From NCBI GenBank assembly GCA_036897625.1, contig JAYMTA010000016.1:48542-112541 (forward strand): DNA of 64,000 nt, in the 5' to 3' direction. Below the pieces are notes generated by a model. It was not told where the DNA came from and did no database searches. It saw only the letters and a list, made by a program, of their open reading frames with translations. Source of the DNA: Pelargonium cotyledonis. Its lineage: Eukaryota > Streptophyta > Magnoliopsida > Geraniales > Geraniaceae. Shown piece by piece: positions 51,733 to 63,419 of the stretch. A program made the translations under genes and the position numbers. Each line of letters begins with the position of its first letter. The first letter of the stretch is position 1.

Positions 51733-52847
51733 CCTGTCTTTGTGTTTCTTTCTTAATACCTTATGAGTCCGAGTCTTTATAACACTTGTCTTAATAGGTT
51801 CTTGTCGAGATATACGTTTATAGATAACTTGTTAGTAATATACCCAAATTTAGGAGGACCACTTTGCTCGAAATCTTGTATGTATCATTTTACTGAAATC
51901 CTGGGGAATGCTGTGAGTGTGGTTACTGACTGGATTCCATAGGGGTATATAGTCCTGCCAGAAAGTGTTTTAGTTTTAAAAAGCTTTATCCTTTTTTGTG
52001 TTTATCTAGACTTTCTTTAAGTAATATGCATATAAAACCCTTATAGTAAAAAGAACTTTAGAGCGCTTACATAGTTTGGGTGATGTTTAGAGACTTTTAG
52101 TATCCGCTATTTAGGGATTCCAGCAAGAATATGAAAGAAATAGATTTCTCAAAAATCCCTTAATCCTAACATTGCTTTTTGAATTAGTTTAAGTTTCACT
52201 TATCATCTCTCTTATTCTCAAATCTGTACGCTCAGATAGGAGAAAAGACTACAAAAACTAGAATGTCTTGTTTAAACAAAGTTAGATATATAATATTGTA
52301 TTGACTTAGACTCTATGACGTCACCTGCCCTTTGATTTGAATCCATTAAGAGTCTTTTCCTTGTATGATAGGAGTTTCTGATTACTGCATAAATTATATT
52401 GTAAGCCGGCTGGAATTAATTAATTTAGGGGTTAGTTTAGTAGGGTTTGCCGCTGTTATAAGTATAATCTAGTTTTATATGTACGAGGTTCCAGTCTGGT
52501 GTAGGATTTACTAGGATATAAGAAACTCTTAATAATAAAAATTATAGTAGGATTAGGCCCCAAAAAGTTATAGTTATAAGCCCTAAATATCTGAAATCGC
52601 TTACTTTATTGTAACAAATCCAAGCTTTTTATAGATGGCTATAATACAAATTACTGACTTTTACTATATCCTCATTTCTAATAGCCTTATTGTTTTAGTT
52701 ATCCTAAAATGATATAAAAGTAGGTTCTCTATAGAAATTACTCCACTACCTCTTTAAAGTTAGTTGTATAACATAATTCTTAGTTGAGAAACTCTAAAAA
52801 CTAATCCATGAGTCTTAGGAACTTTTCCCATATACGGGAGTAAGGTG

Positions 52848-52915
52848 CCGCCAGTTTATTATATAGTATATAGGCGTACTTAGCGGTTTAAATCCTAGCC
52901 AATAGTAATGCAATT
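52848..52915 (+). tRNA. tRNA-like fragment
   Basis: AGCGGTTTAAATCCTAG near 52882 has T-arm wording with two stem pairs only, and GGTGCCGCCAG upstream may be D-arm derived. Weak. Confidence 0.18.
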
Positions 52916-52968
52916 TCTTGAATATGGGGATTTGTTAGGAATCAATGCATGATAAGGGCCCACGCTTC

Positions 52969-52980
52969 TTTTTTTTTTTT
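52969..52980. repeat. Poly(T) run
   Basis: About 12 uninterrupted T residues. Confidence 0.7.
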
Positions 52981-55027
52981 AAGTTATCTTGTCATAAGTT
53001 TTTTCCTCCTAAAGCAGCTTCGCCTATAATTGTTTAATTAAAACTTTTTTGCCTGAGGTATGCTGTAAATATTTATATGTAAGGGGCTCTTAATCCTTAT
53101 TTCGTATAGTCTTCTTTTTAGATTAGTCCCAGTGTCTTTGATTCTCTCAGCGAAAGGGTTCTCAAACTGAAACTCTGCCTACAGCAAGTTCGGAATACAA
53201 GAGTCTCCTTCCATATCCTATGACAAAGTATGGTTAAAATACAGAAAATAAAAAACAACAAAGTAAGAACTACAAGTGAGCTTGCCTCAATCAGTTTACC
53301 TTCTTTCTTAACTCTCTTATATAGATGAACAAGACTGTAATTGGCTACATTATACATATTCTCCTTTCTATTTAAGTGATTTACTATAACAAAAAAAGCA
53401 GAAAGTCAATACAAATAGGAACGATCAAAGGACTCGTACCAACCCAGTTTCTTAGAGAAGTTTCTCCCTAAAATATCTGTAATGAACATATTTGAACCCC
53501 TGCATGCTAAGTGCTCAAAAGAGTGATCGATCAAATGAAAACTGAGAATAAAAAAACAGGAAATTCCATACTTTTAGAAGGAAAGCATATACATACTATA
53601 AACTCTGACTTTTTATATAAGCGATTCGGATTACAAGGATTATAGGGGAACACTGTAAACTAAGAGTGTCGAATGATTGTGTAATATACTAGTAGCTTAC
53701 TAGTCTGTGAGTTAAAAGAAAAAGGTTTAACAAAAAGCAAGGGAATTGTTAAGAAGATATTTGCATAAACAAAACAATCTAAAGAGTTTATAAAAAGCGC
53801 ACAGAGGGGACGCGTAAGGAGGCTCTTCAGGTCAGGAGTGGTGTCTTTATTCATTTAGGAGGAAAGGGTTTTATCTTGTTGTAGAGTCCTTTTATTTCAT
53901 ATTAGCTAAAGAAAAAAGTGGGTGCCTTAGTTAAAATCGTATTGAGCCCAGATAAGTTTAGTGTGTTTATATGGAAGCCTCTTCAAAAAATGTACTGGAG
54001 GGTCTCTCTCCGGGATTCTGTTGCGGGCGGGCTACAAAAATAGAATAAATGCTTTTAGAATATACCTCATATTCCTGCTACTCGGGTTTTGAAAGAAGTT
54101 AGTAAATATAAACAGTTCCTTAAAAAACGAAAACTAAATCCAACTAGAAAAATGGGAGACTTTGAAACTTAAGTTTACCCCTATCCCTAGATTTCCTTTA
54201 CTTTACGCTCGAAAGATTTGGATTCCCTTAGCTTACGGAAGTTATGAAACCTAATAATGTCTCTTTTTAAACGTGATTAAAAACTTTTAACTAACTATAA
54301 AAAAGTTTCTGAACGGTGGTATCCCTTGGGTTAATATAATTAATGTTAGAACACTCTAAGTAGAAAATGGGTCTTCCTAAGCTCTTATTGAGATAAAGAC
54401 TTTAGTTATACTACCAAAAAGGATTAAAAATAGGTTTTATTATTTTTTTTTTCTAGAGGAGCCATGCAATTAAAGGATACACTTTTAAGACAGGGCGGCT
54501 AAGCCGAGCTTCTGTAAAGCGGGAGCAAATAAGATAAGAGTTTCTTTATTTACTTTACTAAGGTATGTACCCTTGATGCAATTACTCAGCAATACCTCGT
54601 AGAGCGGAAAGTCCTCTTAGCCACACCGCTATAGTGGACTTAAAAGGCCCCAGGTACCTACTAAAAAATAAAGAAGTTAGTAGAATTTATGCTATTTAGT
54701 TTTAACCAAATCTTTATGTTTTCAGAAGGGCTCCTAAGTAGTAGCACCTCTTTTATATCTCGGAATGCTCGAGTTTTATGAACTTTTTTTTTTTCCTGTT
54801 TTTTACACAAAGTATCTGAATCTTTAGAAATTATATTATGATACCTTGTGGGCGACTCTCTCTATTTATTTCGTATTTGTTAACGGACCCTTTTTTCTTC
54901 TGGCTCGGGTTCATGAGTGTAAACTTATATAGAAATCATATAAGTCCTAGAAGGGAACCGGCCTACCTTTGTTCTTGAGATAGCTTCAATTTATAAGAGA
55001 GATTCGTTGACCAAAAGTAAACAAAAT

Positions 55028-55040
55028 AAGGGATCCCCTT
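55028..55040. repeat. Mini-palindrome, representative
   Basis: AAGGGATCCCCTT with a perfect eight-base palindrome core GGGATCCC (55030-55037). Confidence 0.65.
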
Positions 55041-57491
55041 TCTTGTGTCCTTAATTTACTCTAGAGTTTCCTTTAGAAAAATAGAGACCAAAAGAGTACG
55101 AGAGGGGGTTCATCATTCTATAAACGGTTATAACAAAAAACTAGAAGGAACTCAATTTGAAAGAGATCCAGCCAAAACAACAGAATACAATGGTAATGAA
55201 TAGGGACCCCTTCTCCTTTGTATGATAGCTTTTTTATAGAAAAGGGCACTTTTGTACCTATTTTACCTAGATTGCCAAAAATAAGTAAGTGTTTTTGTTG
55301 ACACTTATAAAAGCCGCTGCTCGTAGGGTTTAAACTCCTTATAAGTTCAGGCTGCCGTGCTAGTTAGGATTTAAAAAGCAATTGTTTTGGATTAGTAAAT
55401 TAGTACAAAATTGTCTGTGAATGTTTCTATATAGAAGTGGATACTAGTAAAAGGGTAGGATGTCCCAAGAAAGAATGCTAGATATAATATAAGAGCCCCT
55501 GAAATATGAGAAAGGTAATCCCTAAAACTTAGAAACAGGTAATATTACTTAATTTTAAATTGACGCAGAATTGGAAACCAAAGGAAAGGTTTTTAGTCGT
55601 TTTGAGAGATACGAGCTTGCCTAGGTCTTTAATGAAAAAAAAATCGCTAAGAAAAGGAGCATTCTCGTTATGGAGTATCCCCATACAAATAAGGGTTAGG
55701 TTTAGTTATAATAGGATCAGAGCCCTATAAGTTTGTTGGAAAAGTCTATTCACGACTAAGGCAAAAATATGGAGTGATTTGAATAAAAAGAAAGTATAAA
55801 CATCAACGGGCACTCTTTTTTCTACTGCATCCCCTATAAGACTACAAGCTTCAAGCCTTGTTACTAGCCCTTGAATGAAATCCTTGAACTGTGAGACTTT
55901 TAATTCCCAAGAGCTACTATACCAAAAATCAAGTAGTTTACTTCTGCAATGAAATTTAGTGTACAAACAAGCTACCTTACTTACCCTTTATTTTAGAATA
56001 TCCTTATTATATAATAGCTTTCATTTGGAAGACATCTACTCCGCCCAGGCCCAGGTAAGTTTTCAATTTTGACTTGTAATACCCAGTTTATTTATATAAA
56101 ACTAATTAGTCCTGTATAACATCTCCGATTGACAGATCTTTTCTATTTGTATTGTAAGTACTAAGGACGCTTAACTCCTCGATACAGTAAGCCCTTCTTT
56201 AACTCCTTTTCAGACACTATAAACACGAGTAGCTGCCTTTTTTGGAAAGGGAGGGCTCAAGATGGCAGAACCAGGATTTAGTTATATATATATATATATA
56301 TTTTACATAGGGATGATATATAGGTAATTTACTAAAAGACGTAGCTAAAGCTAAGGAATAGTACCCTACTTCAATTAGTAGAGCCTTGAATTTTGATGTT
56401 AGATATATGATAGGAGCTAGATTTTACTAATTACGCTTGTGCTTTATAGGTTTACTTTTTTGTAATTCATTTCGTAAATCTTAATGGGTTTGTGGTTATA
56501 GGATCCAACAGGGCAGGGTCTAGAAAGTTGAAGCTGTAGAGTATTTGGATGCTAGTAAAATCCCTTCCTTAGCAATTAGTTTTGCTTTCCTATGCTGAAT
56601 AAAGGCGGGCCCCCTAGTGGGAAACTTTATCCTCAGAAGCGCGGTAGAGATTGCTCCTTATAGTGGTATTAGAAGGAATAGCTGGTTTTATAGTTTTAGT
56701 AAGAACTTCTTAAAACGTTTACGGATACACTATTAGGATACTCGCTTTAGAGAACCAGCTAATAAAAACTTACTATGTACAGTTAAACTGCGTTATATCT
56801 ATTTGTTTAGAAAAGGAGCCCTCTTTTGGGGGGGTTAGAGAGAACTCAAAGTATTGCGCATAAAAAATAACAAGGAAATCCTGATAATAAAAATAAGATA
56901 ATACTAAACTTAAGAAACCCATTATAGGGCTTTTGATGAAAGGTTTAAAATATTTTTAAAGAGTTTTACTAATTCAACACTATATCCACCAAGGAACTAA
57001 TTCCAATCTAGAAGCATCCTATAAGCCTCTATTTCAGCAAAAAGAATCCAGGAGAGTAACAATAATATTCTTTACAACCTCGCTAAAGGGCAAAAGTACT
57101 AAATAAAGGATACAAAGCTTGTGTTCCTATACAAGGCATACAAGGACTCCCCCTGTCTTGCCTTTATCATTAAATGATAGAAGGAACTCTTTAGTTTAAG
57201 TTTTCTAAACATCTGTTTTCTCTAACCTCTTATTACAATTTATAATACGAAACCAGAAGCAGAACATCCAAGGATTCCCTTGAGAAAAAGGGGCCTAGCT
57301 ATATTTTTCTGGGTCTGGTTTATATATTACTGCAAATCCCTACTCCAGTTCCAAAATCAATTCGCTATGTATAGCTTTTAATTTGATATTTTTAGGATAA
57401 CATACCGAAACTTCCTTCAATTTCTTTTAAGTTTTAGAAAAAAAAAAGAAATTGCTGGAATAAATAATATTTTATACAACTTTCAATGAAA

Positions 57492-57508
57492 AAAGGGAGC
57501 TCTCCTTT
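57492..57508. repeat. Mini-palindrome, representative
   Basis: AAAGGGAGCTCTCCTTT is palindromic but for the pair flanking GAGCTC. It is among the longest members of the family. Confidence 0.65.
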
Positions 57509-58499
57509 GTATCAGGAAACTAAAAACTGAATACAACTTTAATAGCGGAAGTTAATATCTGAATATACCTTAAGCTCTCCCTTAGGGGACCCAGTTACAG
57601 AAAAAAGGTGTACTCAAGTCGAGAAAGTAGTTTTTGAGAGTTTCCGGCTTAGCAAGATCTAGTATTTGCGTATAGGTGCTTCTTATTATATACTTCAACG
57701 TAAGAGATACCGCTCTAGAAATCCTGCCAAGATGATAAGGCTCAGCACACTTTTTCAGAAGTAAATCTCTTAGTTTTAGTAAATGGAGTCTATTCTTAAA
57801 ATTCTTACTATGGTAGAGATATTCCTGTGAATCTTTTTTGGAGAGCCCCTCTATAGGGCTTTATTCGTGTGTCTTTATATTTTAAAAGCTGAGCCTATAA
57901 GGATAAACATTTGGTTCTCTCTCTACTAAGATTTCATTTTTACTAGGTCTTCTTCTACAAGGAACCCTTTCCTCTTTATAGTTTGTCTAGTACCGTACCT
58001 GTTAGTTAGTGATTACTGTCTTACATAATTGTAAATCGATATTTATTTTACTTGTGCTCGATACTTCTAAATCTAAAAAGCCTTGCGTCAATTATTGTGT
58101 TAAAGGATTACTTTGTTCTAATTAAGAGATTGGATTTTTGGGATACACCTATGTATATTTGTTTACCAACGGGAGCTTCATCAGTAGCAAAAACCTAGCT
58201 TATTTTCTGATCCTCCAAGAGCTTCCGCTTTAGGAGCCTGTGTAAATGATGTGTGTGATCTCACCTCACAAGGGCTTATAACGGAAATCCTAAAATTCAT
58301 TTACCTTTGTTTGATGTTCTTAATTTAGTAAGATAAAAAAAAACTTTATTAAATACTCAGAATTTTACACTAAAGTCCTAATACAAAGTACTTTATAGCA
58401 CAGTATGCGAGAGGAAAGCCCCGTTTTTATGAAGCTGAACCCAACAACTAGAAGAGTTCCCAAATAAAAGTCTCTATTAACAAGTAAGTGTCAAGTATT

Positions 58500-58570
58500 A
58501 ATAAATAGTGGGCTTCGAACCGCTGGCTTGTAGTAGGCAAGGGTTCCGTTCTAGCATGAATTTATAACGC
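58500..58570 (-). tRNA. tRNA-like sequence, degenerate
   Basis: On the minus strand: ATGCTAGAACGG (D-arm remnant), CTTG-CCTACTA-CAAG (four-pair stem, seven-base loop, U33 lost), then AGCGGTTCGAAGCCCAC (T-arm wording with two stem pairs). The acceptor is not paired. Confidence 0.3.
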
Positions 58571-59016
58571 ACCAGAGAATACCTGGTGCTTTGTAAGTAT
58601 ACTAGATTGGGGGTAAGTTAGGGAATCTTTATCTTTATATGGAATAGTTTATATAAGTGATTTAGTACGCACAGGGAGTACTACTTATATAGGAATTTAA
58701 TTGATAGCGTATACAAGGGGCACTCCCCATTGATCTAGGGCGTTGGTCCAGTAGCTTTATAAATTCTTAACTCTGCTCTATGCTCTATTTAAATAGATTG
58801 TTCATAATGCAGAAGAATAAATAGAGATACATAATTTGCTTCCTTATGGCTTTTTTTTCAGGGAAATATCTTTGCTTTATTACAAAATCAGGAGCTAACC
58901 TAGGAAAGATCAAAATAGCTCAATTTGTACTTTTTTCAAGGAATTTCTTATATACCATAGATTTAGGTTTCCAACTGTGGATTTACTATACCCCTATACC
59001 TTTAAAATACCTAAAT

Positions 59017-59085
59017 TCAAGAGGGGGCTTGAACCCACAACAAGCACAATTCGACTTTAGTGGTCTAACCTTCAATAAAGGATAC
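59017..59085 (-). tRNA. tRNA-like sequence (Asp-type anticodon), degenerate
   Basis: On the minus strand GGTTAGACC is a D-arm remnant. CACTA-AAGTCGA-TTGTG is an imperfect anticodon arm with GUC (Asp) in the loop, allowing one bulge. The T-arm GTGGG, loop TTCAAGC, CCCCT keeps four of five pairs. The acceptor strands do not pair. It overlaps a 94-codon plus-strand open frame (58846-59130), which I therefore regard as spurious. Confidence 0.37.
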
Positions 59086-59167
59086 TCGATTATCCCTGCC
59101 TTGTACTTACTAGTCACTATAGGAAGATAATATGACATATATGTATATAAATTTGGGCGGTACCCCT

Positions 59168-59240
59168 TTGAGCTTAGTGCAATGAAAAGTACGTCAACCC
59201 TAATTTGAGGTTATGCACGCAGGTTCGAATACAGACCATC
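59168..59240 (+). tRNA. tRNA-like sequence, degenerate
   Basis: TTTGAGCTTAGTGCAATG resembles a D-arm, and CGCAGGTTCGAATACAG has T-arm wording with the 3' stem strand lost. It lies about 80 bases from the minus-strand tRNA-like sequence at 59017-59085. Confidence 0.3.
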
Positions 59241-59498
59241 CTCTAGAAACCCCTGGTCAGCAAGACTTAGGCCTGCGCTGCTGAAGAGTTTTTGATAAAG
59301 TTACTTTACATGTAGAGAACTGCCTATAAAATTCGGTTGGTACTGTTACAGGAAAAGGGGAAGGGGGATATTTGAGCAAAATTACAAAGTAACAGAGAGT
59401 AGATTCTTTTTACAAAATAGGTTTTCGCTTGCAAAGGGATTTTGTTTTCTGTCTTAGTTTTTTTATAGATAGAGTACCCCTTTTCTAAGATAATATAC

Positions 59499-59510
59499 AG
59501 GGGTTCCCCT
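59499..59510. repeat. Mini-palindrome, representative
   Basis: AGGGGTTCCCCT: a perfect five-pair stem with a TT centre. A related AGTACCCCTTTTCT lies 20 bases upstream. Confidence 0.7.
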
Positions 59511-60299
59511 AAAAACTAAAAAAGGCAAAGCTACACTAGATAGATCCCCCATATTCTTTGTTTTATTATTTATTGCTCACAAAGTCAAAGTTACCTCGCA
59601 AACAGAAAAAGGGGGATTCCTAATGAATCCGCGGGAACACCTTGCCTTTAGTAGTATATATAATTATAATGATTCTTAAAAAGAGATATATGGAACAATT
59701 TTCTTTATATGCCAAGATAGTTACACTTAAGGTTGTAGTTACTGAATCTTAGCAGCTATTTGTAATCAATTTTGTAGAACTTTACTAATGCTGGGATGGT
59801 TAAGACAAGTTTAGTGATTCAAAGTAATATTAAGTGTGTTATCACGCTTGATAAAAAGAATACGATAAAGAGAAAATAGACAGAAACTCTTCTAACCAAA
59901 GCCTTAGAACCATTTATAACAGGCTCTGAGACTTCGGTAATTTCTATATAATACTGGTGGGGCCTCCTCCTTATACACTAAATTATGTTTGACAGAGTAA
60001 AGAGTCCTGAAGGAGACTCTATAAAAGTAACATTAAGGCTAAGATAAAACTTCTTTGTAAAAAGCTTCCTTACCTTAGAGTACTGCACTAACTCCTTATA
60101 TTTAAGGTTCGGAAAAAGAGCTATTCAAAATAAAGTAGGAAAGGGAATGTAGGCATGTTTCTAGCGAGTTAGGCCTATAACTAAGTGTTCACTTTTCTTT
60201 ATAAAGTAGTCATAATGCCAAAAATCTTTTTTATATTTCCTACGCGCCAGCTACCTCGTATTGATAAAGTATTGATAAATAGAAATGTGTTAAAAATAT

Positions 60300-60362
60300 A
60301 TAAATGATAGAGCAGAAGATTCCCGATGTAAATATTGTAGGTTCAAGCCGATTAGTATCTAA
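60300..60362 (+). tRNA. tRNA-like sequence, degenerate
   Basis: AATGATAGAGCAG has D-arm 3' wording and TTGTAGGTTCAAGCCG has T-arm wording at the right distance, but the stems barely pair. It is read as a relic. Confidence 0.25.
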
Positions 60363-60919
60363 ACTATTCAAATTGCCTGGTTTTATTGACAAGTAGCAAT
60401 TCTTAGAAAGCTTTCCCGGTCCAAGCAAGCTTGCCTTAGATTCATAAGCTATTTATAAAAGAGGGTTTTCTTGCTATTAATAGGAATAGGGTATTCACAA
60501 CTTTTTAAGCATTTATAAAATTCAGACTTAAGAGCTGCAGTAATATACCAATTATATACATTTTAAAGCAATCTTGCTTAACGACACCGTGTCTTTAAGA
60601 AATACGAAAGCACAAATTCTGTTTAACGCGCCCTTCTAGCTATAAAAATATCTAACAAGGGTATCTTACAACCCTCTGTTAACTACTAATCTACCTTGTT
60701 TTTATCAAAAAATAAGTACTTTTAAGAAACCTCTTTCTAAGGAAATGTATTACACTTGATTCCTCAATTTCTTTAATAGGAAACTCTTTACTACTTTTTC
60801 TTTATGAAATCTTCAGTTTATATAAGTTTATACACCAACCTCATATGTAGTACCTTTTTTGCTTGATAAAAGGGTTTTAATTTACAGGAATCCTTGGAAT
60901 TTAGTTTACTTGTATATAA

Positions 60920-61561
60920 TGCTCATATTTACTCTTTCTGCATATTATTAAACAACCTCTCAAATACCACTCGCTTTGTCGAGCCAGTCTTTTATTCGCC
61001 ACCAATTCCTTATTGACAAGACCCCAGAAAGTTCTTGAAACTGCTGCGCTCGGTAGTCTATCTTCGTTAGTTTGGTTATTCCTGTTCGTATCATTGGTGG
61101 TAATTAGGGTCTTTCTAGTGAATACTTGACTTACCGATTAATTAAAAGGACCTCTTTCTAAAGCATCTCTGAGCTTACATGCTCCAAGTTTTAAACTACA
61201 TAATGGCAGACCTTTGTAACACATCTGAAATCCCTTGTACAGAATTACATAAACATTCTAAGACCTCTGATTGGATTTACTTGATGCTTTTCCTGGGATT
61301 AAAAATAAAGCTTCTTGCTGCTAAGTGCTTTTAATAGAGTAAAGCTTTTTAAGGATTATATACAGGTATAAAGAAGATATCTTCTTAATTGATTCTTCTG
61401 TTTTAGGTCTTTCTTACATATAGTTGTTGAATTGGTGCTGTAAAACTCTTTTCCTTAAAACTCTTTATCTGGTTGTTATAACCAAGTCTTACTCGACACA
61501 ATCAAGGATTGGGTGCCTAGGCAGTTTCCTATTTTTTAATGATCAGGAACTTAATCTTTGA
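60920..61561 (+). other. Coding-like island, three successive frames
   Basis: This stretch lacks mini-palindromes and shows three consecutive plus-strand open frames, each in a different register. The first is 60920-61126 (69 codons to TGA, no ATG; it ends in a strongly hydrophobic helix-like run with VWLFLFVSLVVIRVFLV). The second is 61179-61334 (ATG, 51 codons to TAA, containing ADLCNTSEIPCTEL). The third is 61424-61561 (TTG, 45 codons to TGA). None matches a family I recognise and no ribosome-binding site is evident. It could be a decayed membrane-protein gene, an edited one, or chance. Confidence 0.22.
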
Positions 61562-62275
61562 GAGCTCTTTTGATCGGGCCTACTAAAATTAGAAAATCTT
61601 ACATACTTCTGTAACCTATTTGACAAGCGGTCTTCCTGTTTATCTGATTCATTCAATCCTCTATCTACCGGTGCAAAGGAGATAGAAAATACTAGATCTA
61701 CTTAGTCAGGCGACTTCACAATTAACTGTACTGATAAAGAAAAACCTGCTATTTAGTTTCATAATTACAAAAGAAATAAAAGCCCTTCTTATGAGCTATA
61801 GAGTCTCAGTAAGGAAAAGAAAGCTACGAGAGTAGTAACAAAGATTTTATTTAATCCGCGATTCAAAAAGCTAAGTTGTTTGTGGTTAATCCCAGCCTCT
61901 ACGAAAGAGACCCGTGCTATAAGGAGCTCCTTGTTAAGTAGTTAACACTCATGTGAAGTATAATGGGATTCCTACTATTTATAATATTCCTAGCTGTTAT
62001 ACGAAACTTCAGTCTCGTTTTGTTACATACCCGTAAAAAGGGGGGCAAAGTACCTCATGGAAGTTCAGGCTGATGAGAAGGGGATATCCCAAAAGGTTTT
62101 TGCCGTATCAGTAGATTATGTGTATGAGTACTATTGAACTCTCCTACAAGTCTGGATAGGCTGCTTTGGTATTACTCTGAATCTTATAGGTCAGGGCTAT
62201 TGTACGGGAGATCTATCCAAAATAGATTTATTAGAGCCGAAACCCCAAAAATTAGATGACGGTTTACTAAAAAAG

Positions 62276-62340
62276 TACTTGACCTGGCTTGAACCAACGG
62301 CATTCGCGTTGAAGACACGCTGTTCTAACCTCATTTTAAT
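62276..62340 (-). tRNA. tRNA-like sequence, degenerate
   Basis: On the minus strand GAGGTTAGAACAG is a D-arm remnant. GCGTG-TCTTCAA-CGCGA is an anticodon arm with four pairs (anticodon UUC, with U33 changed). GTTGGTTCAAGCCAGGT is a T-arm with four of five pairs counting G-T. The acceptor is not paired. It is one of the better outlines. Confidence 0.38.
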
Positions 62341-62672
62341 TGCGATTTAAAAAGTAAGGCACACCTATAAGTAAAGGGGATGTCATACCTAAAAGGGCTC
62401 CGATCTAGTAGTGTAAAGTTAAGAAAGTACCAACTCCTACTCTCAAAAACGGGAGAAATACTTAGCTTTTCGAAGAAATTCTAGAGCTCGTCCCAACGAG
62501 AGGTACGCTGTGTTCGGTTTAAGACTTTTTAGAATCCTCTTTAAAAAACTAACACAGAGGGAAAACTCTCTCCTGCTTACACTAGAGCAGGGAAAGAAAC
62601 TAGGAACATAAAGATAAAGAGCAACTCCTTTAATTACTTTCCAGTAAAAGCTTATAAAAAGGTTTAGCTATT

Positions 62673-62762
62673 AAATAGAATAATACCAAACTTACTATCT
62701 AGAATGTCATTTATCTGCTGTTTAGGTACTTCGTAAGGTGTTTGTACATTTTGCCTCTTTAT
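62673..62762 (+). repeat. ~90 bp dispersed repeat, copy 2
   Basis: Counterpart of 50160-50250. It shares five ordered blocks, the first an exact 18-mer, with a one-base insertion (GTGTTTG against GTGTTG) and a one-base deletion (TTTTGCC against TTTTGACC). Unlike copy 1 it is not preceded by an RNase P-like signature. Confidence 0.75.
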
Positions 62763-63350
62763 CGCCAATTTTACTAGAGAATTCTCGATAAAAAGCACTC
62801 GGAAATTCTAGAGACTACATTTTTATATCCTATAACTTTATTACGTCTCATTAAATCAAGATTAAGAAAAACAACTGAAGTCATTTCCAAGTATCTCTAA
62901 TAAGTTGAGAAACTCTCATAAGGGTTCCAGCTATTTCTCAAATGCCAAACTGTGTCTGTATCGAATAAAGGACTGACTCTTTGAGAGCTTAGAGCGGAGC
63001 TTTTTAGATAAATACATGGTCGCTAGTTGTTTGTTTCCTAGTCCATACATCAAGAGCAGATATTCATGTGTCTTTTAGAAAATATTTTGAATTTTAACCG
63101 GCTTAGGGAGAGGCTTATTAGCGTTTATTAATAGTGGAACAGCACCTTATACCTTTTCAACAAAGCAATTTGATTAGCTTCTGGTGCGCGATTCCGACAA
63201 TCTTGTATTTATCCGAATGAGGTTATTTCCTATTCCAAATAGAAAACCCCTATAAGCAGAAGGTATAATTACCTGAGGATAGAGTCCCCGAATAAATACA
63301 GAGAGAGAATTTGCCTTTATTTCTTGCTTTTCCGCATCTTCTTTTGTTTG

Positions 63351-63419
63351 AGAATTTTAGTGTTGGTAGAGCATTCTCCTTTTTACCAAACGGTCGTAGG
63401 TTCGAATCCTACGGTCCTA
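63351..63419 (+). tRNA. tRNA-Lys-like sequence with perfect T-arm
   Basis: TTGGTAGAGCA (D-arm), CTTTTTA (anticodon loop reading UUU, Lys) and GGTCGTAGG-TTCGAAT-CCTAC (variable loop and a perfect five-pair T-arm, 63396-63412) follow in order at canonical spacing. The 3' acceptor strand GGTCCTA finds no partner: the 5' strand is AGAATTT. The first D-stem strand is shortened and the anticodon stem TTCTC/CCAAA pairs poorly. It has the best-kept 3' half in the window. It is either a recent pseudogene or a tRNA whose 5' side is repaired by editing. Confidence 0.5.

Larger units (their letters stand above)
51732..60920. other. Gene-poor A+T-rich region with mini-palindromes
   Basis: No gene recognised. 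Well-formed motifs: AAGGGATCCCCTT (55028-55040), AAAGGGAGCTCTCCTTT (57492-57508), GGGGCACTCCCC (58717-58728), AGGGGTTCCCCT (59499-59510). tRNA-like sequences are listed separately. Between about 53.1 and 53.9 kb motifs are scarce and the minus strand has two open frames (79 codons at 53357-53118, with a hydrophobic segment, and 64 codons at 53854-53660) that I cannot assign. An 86-codon minus frame at 55966-55706 is also unassigned. Confidence 0.55.

Noticed and set aside
53478-53545. Minus-strand GGGGTTCAAAT with GAGCACTTAGC upstream
   Set aside because: Only the T-loop word is tRNA-like; the stem strands do not pair.
54580-54650. Minus-strand sequence resembling the 5' part of a tRNA-Ser or tRNA-Leu
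   Set aside because: GTGTGGCTAAGAGG is suggestive, but no T-arm follows at the right distance.
55706-55966. 86-codon minus-strand open frame
   Set aside because: The content looks protein-like at its start, but there is no motif, no ribosome-binding site and no neighbouring gene; length is within chance expectation.
58846-59130. 94-codon plus-strand open frame
   Set aside because: It overlaps a minus-strand tRNA-like sequence at 59017-59085 and has no family features.
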